Assembly: GCA_964496245.1 (NCBI GenBank) | Contig: CAZBZG010000173.1 | Span: 1-10,270 of the forward strand | Length of the DNA stretch: 10,270 nt | Origin: CAZBZG01 sp964496245 | GTDB lineage: Bacteria; Planctomycetota; SZUA-567 | Direction: 5' to 3' | In this document: one piece after another, positions 7,205 to 10,270 of the stretch | How the letters are laid out: each line of letters opens with the position of its first letter | Position numbering within the stretch: the stretch's first letter is position 1 | The notes under the pieces: model-generated | Seen by the model: only the letters and a program-made list of their open reading frames with translations | What the model was told of the DNA's origin: nothing | The model's database searches: none | Made by a program: the position numbers and the translations under genes

Positions 7205-7256
7205 GCTTGCGATTGGATCAAGAATAGCATAGGATAAGCGTATCTGCCAGACCAAA
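7205..7256. promoter_or_regulatory. Candidate overlapping divergent promoters in the AT-rich intergenic region
   Basis: The 218 bp between the divergent genes (7080-7297) become noticeably AT-richer from about 7207. On the plus strand, TTGCGA (7207-7212), a 17-nt spacer and TAGGAT (7230-7235) fit a weak sigma-70 promoter for the AraC gene, each box matching 4 of 6 consensus bases. On the minus strand, TTGGTC (7255-7250), 18 nt and TATGCT (7231-7226) could serve the URO-D-like gene, with a leader of about 140 nt. The two would overlap, so mutual or autoregulation by the AraC protein is plausible. A TTGC word recurs at 7270, 7278 and 7291 and might belong to an operator. All of this is by eye. 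Confidence 0.35.
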
Positions 7257-7297
7257 CGCATGCAGTATGTTGCGCAGTTGCTGGATTATCTTGCTTT

Positions 7298-8104
7298 ATG
7301 GCCAAGCGACTCTATTGCAGCTACCACCACGAGGTCACGGCCGAAGACCGGCAGGTCGGGCTCTGGATCCAGTCGGCCGGGCACTTCGTGGCCTGCGATC
7401 ACGTCTGCCCGCTGCGCGTGCGCTCGGACTTCCTCGTCATCTACTGCACCGCAGGACGGGGCATCTACGAAGCGAGCGGCGCCTCCCGCACCGTCAAAGC
7501 CGGCCAGGCCTTCGCCGGCCTGCCCGGCCTGCGCCACGCCTACCACAGCGACCCCCGGATCGGGTGGGACATCTGGTTCTGCCACTTTGACGGCGATCAG
7601 GCCGCGCGCCTGGTAAAACTCATCGGCTTCCGCCCGGAAGAACTCGTTCTGCCGCTGGGCATGAGCCGCGAGGTCAGCGGCGCGTTCGCGGCCATCTGTT
7701 CGGCGCTCAAGCAGCGGGGGCCGAACGCAAGCCTCGACGCCACCGGTCACCTCTTTCAACTCCTGCTTCTCCTGCGCACCCGCCCCCGCATGGAGGGCAT
7801 GGAAGCACGGGGCCTCCTGCGCGCGCTCGAGGCCGACCCCGACGATCTGGACGCCATGGCCGCGGCCGCGGGCCTGAGCAAGTACCACTTCGCACGTGCC
7901 TTCCGCCGCGCCACCGGTCTTTCCCCCTGGCGGTACGTGCTCAACCGCCGCATCAGCCGCGCCAAGGAACTCCTGGCCGACACCGACCTCCCCGTCAAGC
8001 AGGTCACCTTCCAGGCCGGCTTCAAGGACCCGGACTACTTCTCCCGCCGCTTCAAGCAGGAGACCGGCTGCGCGCCCACCGCCTTCCGCAGCCAGGCGCG
8101 GTGA
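7298..8104 (+). CDS. AraC-family transcriptional regulator
   Basis: A 268-aa protein with the usual AraC/XylS layout. The N-terminal half (about 1-165) is a cupin-like sensing domain, with beta-rich segments such as LVIYCTAGRGIYEASG, VKAGQAFAGLPGLRH and IGWDIWFCHFDG. The C-terminal about 100 residues hold two helix-turn-helix units: LDAMAAAAGLSKYHFARAF (184-202), then, after the linker helix with RISRAKELLADTDLP, VKQVTFQAGFKDPDYFSRRF (233-252) and the family ending TGCAPTAFR. ATG 7298 is the first usual start codon after an in-frame stop at 7235; no good Shine-Dalgarno precedes it. It is transcribed divergently from the URO-D-like gene, its most likely target. The ligand is unknown but may be a small organic substrate or sugar, as for relatives. 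A 9-bp hairpin follows the stop. Confidence 0.93.
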   Translation: MAKRLYCSYHHEVTAEDRQVGLWIQSAGHFVACDHVCPLRVRSDFLVIYCTAGRGIYEASGASRTVKAGQAFAGLPGLRHAYHSDPRIGWDIWFCHFDGDQAARLVKLIGFRPEELVLPLGMSREVSGAFAAICSALKQRGPNASLDATGHLFQLLLLLRTRPRMEGMEARGLLRALEADPDDLDAMAAAAGLSKYHFARAFRRATGLSPWRYVLNRRISRAKELLADTDLPVKQVTFQAGFKDPDYFSRRFKQETGCAPTAFRSQAR

Positions 8105-8113
8105 GCGTTTCCG

Positions 8114-8143
8114 CGACCCGCAGGGGTCGGCGAGGCCGACCCC
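8114..8143 (+). terminator. Hairpin after the AraC gene, with an alternative pairing
   Basis: GGGGTCGGC (8123-8131) pairs perfectly with GCCGACCCC (8135-8143) over a GAG loop, 18 nt after the AraC stop. There is no T-tract, so it is not a classical Rho-independent terminator, though it may block exonucleases or pause polymerase. An upstream CGACCC (8114-8119) can instead pair with GGGTCG (8124-8129), which makes the two hairpins mutually exclusive. Confidence 0.45.
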
Positions 8144-8190
8144 CACCGGCGGACGACCGCGGCATCCTGGCGGAGCCAGGCGTTCGCCTC

Positions 8191-8219
8191 TTGACAACCC
8201 CGACCAGATCCCGTATAGA
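8191..8219 (+). promoter_or_regulatory. Strong sigma-70-type promoter of the aminotransferase gene
   Basis: TTGACA (8191-8196, perfect -35) is followed by a 17-nt spacer and TATAGA (8214-8219, 5 of 6 for -10). Transcription would begin near 8226, giving a leader of about 34 nt before the ATG at 8260. This is the clearest promoter in the window and suggests constitutive expression. A small CCTGG/CCAGG hairpin (8166-8180) lies just upstream. Confidence 0.8.
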
Positions 8220-8244
8220 AAGCCCGGTCCAGTCAACAGATACC

Positions 8245-8252
8245 GGAGGAGG
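8245..8252 (+). promoter_or_regulatory. Ribosome binding site of the aminotransferase gene
   Basis: GGAGGAGG lies 7 nt before ATG 8260. It fixes the start there rather than at in-frame upstream codons, which lie in the promoter region. Confidence 0.8.
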
Positions 8253-8259
8253 AAACCCC

Positions 8260-9477
8260 ATGTCTGCAGAGACCTCGACCGCCAAACAGGCCCTCAGCCC
8301 GCGCGCGGCAGCCGGCAAACCCAGCATGACCATGGCCATCACAGCCAAGGCCAAGAAGCTCAAGGCTGAGGGCAAGGACGTGGTGAGCTTTGCTGCGGGC
8401 GAGCCCGACTTCAAGACGCCCGCGCACATCTGCGAGGCCGCCAAGCAGGCGGCCGACGACGGAGCGTTCCACAAGTACCTGCCGAATCCCGGCCTGCCCG
8501 CCCTGCGGGAAGCGGTGGGCAAGCGCTTTCAGGAAGACATCGGCGTGCGCTACAGCTCTGACGAGGTGCTCGTGAGCCCCGGGGCCAAGTACAGCCTCTT
8601 CCTCGCCTGCCAGGCCCTGATCGGCGACGGGGACGAAGCCGTGCTGCCCAGCCCCTACTGGGTGAGCTACCCCGAGATGGTGCGCCTGGCCGGCGGCGAC
8701 ACGGTCTACCTCGAAACGAGCGAGGCCAACGGCTTTGCGGTCACGGCCGCGGACATCCGCGCCACACTCACGGCCAAGACCAAGCTGCTCATCCTCACCT
8801 CGCCCTGCAATCCCACGGGCGCGGTCGTGCCCCCGGCCGAGATCGAGGCCATCGGCAAGCTTTTGGAGGACAAAGGACTCTGGTGCATCACGGACGAGAT
8901 CTACGACAAGCTGATCTACGGCGACAACCAGCACAAGTCCATCACCTCGGTCAGCGACTACTGCCGGGATCACACCATCCTGGTGAACGGCGTGTCCAAG
9001 ACCTATGCCATGACCGGATGGCGGATCGGGTTCGCAGCCGGGCCGGTGGACATCATCAAGGCCATGGCCAACATCCAGAGCCAGTCCACGAGCTGCGCGT
9101 GCGGCCTGGCCCAGGCCGGCGCGCTGGCGGCCCTCACCGGCCCCCAGGACTGCGTGGCCGAGATGGTCCAGGAATTCGCCGCCCGCCGCGAACGCATCGC
9201 CGAGAAGCTGAACGCCATCGACGGGGTCACCTGCGCGGTGCCGGGCGGTGCGTTCTATGCGTTTCCCAACATCAGCGGCGTGCTCGGCAAGACGCTCGAT
9301 GGCACGAAGATCGACAGCCCCATGGACTTCTGCAATGCAGCGCTCGACAAGGTCCTGGTCGCGCCCGTGCCGGGCGAGGCCTTTGGCACCGACCACCACG
9401 TACGCCTGAGCTACGCCACGAGCCGCGAGCAGATCGAGGAAGGCTGCAGCCGGCTCAAGAAGCTGATCGAAGGCTGA
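8260..9477 (+). CDS. aspC: Aspartate aminotransferase-type class I PLP enzyme
   Basis: A 405-aa cytosolic fold-type I PLP aminotransferase, normal length for the family. Residues seen: FAAGEPDFKTP in the N-terminal substrate region, SPCNPTG with Asn184, DEIYDKLIYG with Asp212 (pyridine N) and Tyr215, SKTYAMTGWRIGF with Lys247 as the Schiff-base lysine, and VRLSYATS with Arg382 binding the substrate carboxylate. This is the AAT subgroup I-gamma pattern found in thermophile and Bacillus-type enzymes, which interconvert aspartate/2-oxoglutarate and oxaloacetate/glutamate; some members also accept prephenate or aromatic substrates, which sequence alone does not settle. The start is fixed by a strong ribosome site and promoter. 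The N-terminal about 20 residues (Ala/Ser/Lys-rich) extend beyond the family core. greA follows after 92 nt and may be cotranscribed. Confidence 0.93.
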   Translation: MSAETSTAKQALSPRAAAGKPSMTMAITAKAKKLKAEGKDVVSFAAGEPDFKTPAHICEAAKQAADDGAFHKYLPNPGLPALREAVGKRFQEDIGVRYSSDEVLVSPGAKYSLFLACQALIGDGDEAVLPSPYWVSYPEMVRLAGGDTVYLETSEANGFAVTAADIRATLTAKTKLLILTSPCNPTGAVVPPAEIEAIGKLLEDKGLWCITDEIYDKLIYGDNQHKSITSVSDYCRDHTILVNGVSKTYAMTGWRIGFAAGPVDIIKAMANIQSQSTSCACGLAQAGALAALTGPQDCVAEMVQEFAARRERIAEKLNAIDGVTCAVPGGAFYAFPNISGVLGKTLDGTKIDSPMDFCNAALDKVLVAPVPGEAFGTDHHVRLSYATSREQIEEGCSRLKKLIEG

Positions 9478-9496
9478 GCCGCGTGATTGCCGCGGC
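9478..9496 (+). other. Small hairpin directly after the aminotransferase stop
   Basis: GCCGCG (9478-9483) pairs with CGCGGC (9491-9496) over a 7-nt loop, starting on the base after the stop codon. There is no T-tract, so termination is doubtful. The rest of the 92-nt gap to greA has TCGACA (9510-9515) as a possible weak -35 box but no good -10, so greA may depend on the upstream promoter. Confidence 0.3.
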
Positions 9497-9554
9497 ATCC
9501 TGAGACCATTCGACAACCCGCCCCCGACTGCCCTGTGTCGCCGGGGCCGAGCCT

Positions 9555-9561
9555 GGAGAGG
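9555..9561 (+). promoter_or_regulatory. Ribosome binding site of greA
   Basis: GGAGAGG lies 8 nt before ATG 9570. It favours this start over the in-frame GTG at 9561, which overlaps the site itself. Confidence 0.75.
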
Positions 9562-9569
9562 TGCTTCGC

Positions 9570-10037
9570 ATGTCCGAATCCATCCCCATGACCGAGGAAG
9601 GCATGGCCAAGATCCGTGGCGAGATCGAGGAACTGGAGAAACGCCGCCCCGGCATCAAGGAGCAGATCGCGGCCGCCCGCGAGAAGGGCGACCTCTCGGA
9701 GAACGCCGACTACCATGCCGCGCGCGAGGAACTCTCCATGCTGGACGCCAAGATCGCCCAGCTCAACGGCATGCTCGCGCAGGCCGTGCTCGTCGACCCC
9801 GACAAGGCGCCCAAGGGCCAGGCCGTGCTCGGCAGCACGGTCACCTTCCGCCGGGCCAGCGACGGGCGCGAGCTCACCCGCACGCTCGTCGGCCAGGGCC
9901 AGCAGGACCCGGCGACCGGCAAGATCCTCACCACCAGCCCCGTGGGCAAGGCCCTCGTGGGCGGCAAGGTCGGCGACACCGTGACCGCCGAGCTCCCGGC
10001 CGGCCCAGCTGAGTTCGAGGTGCTGGCGATCGAATAA
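9570..10037 (+). CDS. greA: Transcription elongation factor GreA
   Basis: A 155-aa protein, the usual GreA length. The N-terminal coiled coil (about 8-75) begins with IPMTEEGMAKIRGEIEELEK and carries the tip sequence GDLSENADYHAARE; Asp41 and Glu44 there correspond to the acidic residues that GreA inserts into the RNA polymerase secondary channel to trigger cleavage of backtracked RNA. The C-terminal FKBP-like domain is intact, with VLGSTVTFR, TSPVGKALVGGKVGDTV and the ending AEFEVLAIE. The exact match to the tip motif supports GreA function over a Gre-fold inhibitor or Rnk. It follows the aminotransferase gene by 92 nt without a clear promoter of its own. Confidence 0.96.
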   Translation: MSESIPMTEEGMAKIRGEIEELEKRRPGIKEQIAAAREKGDLSENADYHAAREELSMLDAKIAQLNGMLAQAVLVDPDKAPKGQAVLGSTVTFRRASDGRELTRTLVGQGQQDPATGKILTTSPVGKALVGGKVGDTVTAELPAGPAEFEVLAIE

Positions 10038-10055
10038 GGCCTGCGGGACGAGTTC

Positions 10056-10073
10056 GGGTTCCTCCACGAACCC
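10056..10073 (+). terminator. Weak hairpin downstream of greA
   Basis: GGGTTC (10056-10061) and GAACCC (10068-10073) form a 6-bp stem with a 6-nt loop, 18 nt past the greA stop. No T-run follows. It is a possible end signal, but weak. Confidence 0.3.
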
Positions 10074-10123
10074 ATCACGCACGGGAGGGGCCCTCTCGGT
10101 GGGGTTCCAGAGTCCGCAGACAA

Positions 10124-10146
10124 GCTCCTCTCGCTCCTGGAGGAGC
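10124..10146. other. Inverted repeat in the right-hand non-coding segment
   Basis: GCTCCTC (10124-10130) pairs with GAGGAGC (10140-10146), 7 bp over a 9-nt loop; an alternative is CGCTCC/GGAGCG (10132-10147). No gene could be supported in 10038-10270: both strands have open frames, but there is no start with a ribosome site and no recognisable protein. This may be an intergenic region or the edge of a gene outside the window. Confidence 0.3.
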
Positions 10147-10270
10147 GGCCCGAGACCAACGCTGCGGGCGCGCCTCTTCGAACGCGGCAGGCCCCCTGCA
10201 GGTCCGGAGCATGCAGCGCCAGCCGTCTGCCTCGGTCAGCCCGCGCCCCTGCGCAGGAAACGGGCCTCGA

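Noticed and set aside
7080..7297. Riboswitch or corrinoid-sensing RNA in the leader of the URO-D-like gene
   Set aside because: I see no recognisable cobalamin-type conserved box or extended stems; only AT-rich promoter-like words.
8233..9516. Open frame of about 427 codons antisense to the aminotransferase gene
   Set aside because: The plus strand has all catalytic residues, a promoter and a ribosome site; the antisense frame is a compositional shadow.
10038..10270. A protein-coding continuation after greA
   Set aside because: Frames are open on both strands, but with no start, ribosome site or recognisable sequence. In DNA this GC-rich, open frames of that length are expected by chance.

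Overview
The window is GC-rich bacterial DNA with tightly packed genes, G/C-ending codons and clear Shine-Dalgarno sites. No rRNA, tRNA, CRISPR array or insertion sequence is visible. A divergent pair of an AraC regulator and a non-HemE URO-D-superfamily enzyme is a combination I associate with environmental Planctomycetota, Lentisphaerota/Kiritimatiellota and similar lineages. That placement is an inference from gene content; no ribosomal marker is present.

Left half (2-5931, plus strand): five consecutive genes joined by 4-nt ATGA overlaps or a gap of a few bases. They encode a large helical-repeat protein with a Cys motif and a very acidic tail (cut by the left edge), a minimal J-domain protein with an HPPD loop, a GrpE-like exchange factor with a long unrelated N-terminus, an Hsp70 whose proximal lid is replaced by an Ala/Pro/Glu-rich segment, and a small zinc-ribbon protein. 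Together they form a complete but divergent Hsp70/J/GrpE cycle. It is co-translated with two unrecognised partners that could be adaptor, substrate or scaffold. This is the most interesting part of the window.

Middle (5883-8104): a URO-D-superfamily protein on the minus strand converges on the zinc-ribbon gene, with a 49-bp overlap of coding ends. It diverges from an AraC-family regulator across a 218-bp, locally AT-rich intergenic region. The pair looks like a regulator and its target.

Right part (8105-10270): housekeeping genes. A class I aminotransferase of the aspartate aminotransferase type sits behind a near-consensus sigma-70 promoter and a strong ribosome site, and is followed by greA. 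The last 233 bases hold small hairpins but no gene I can support.
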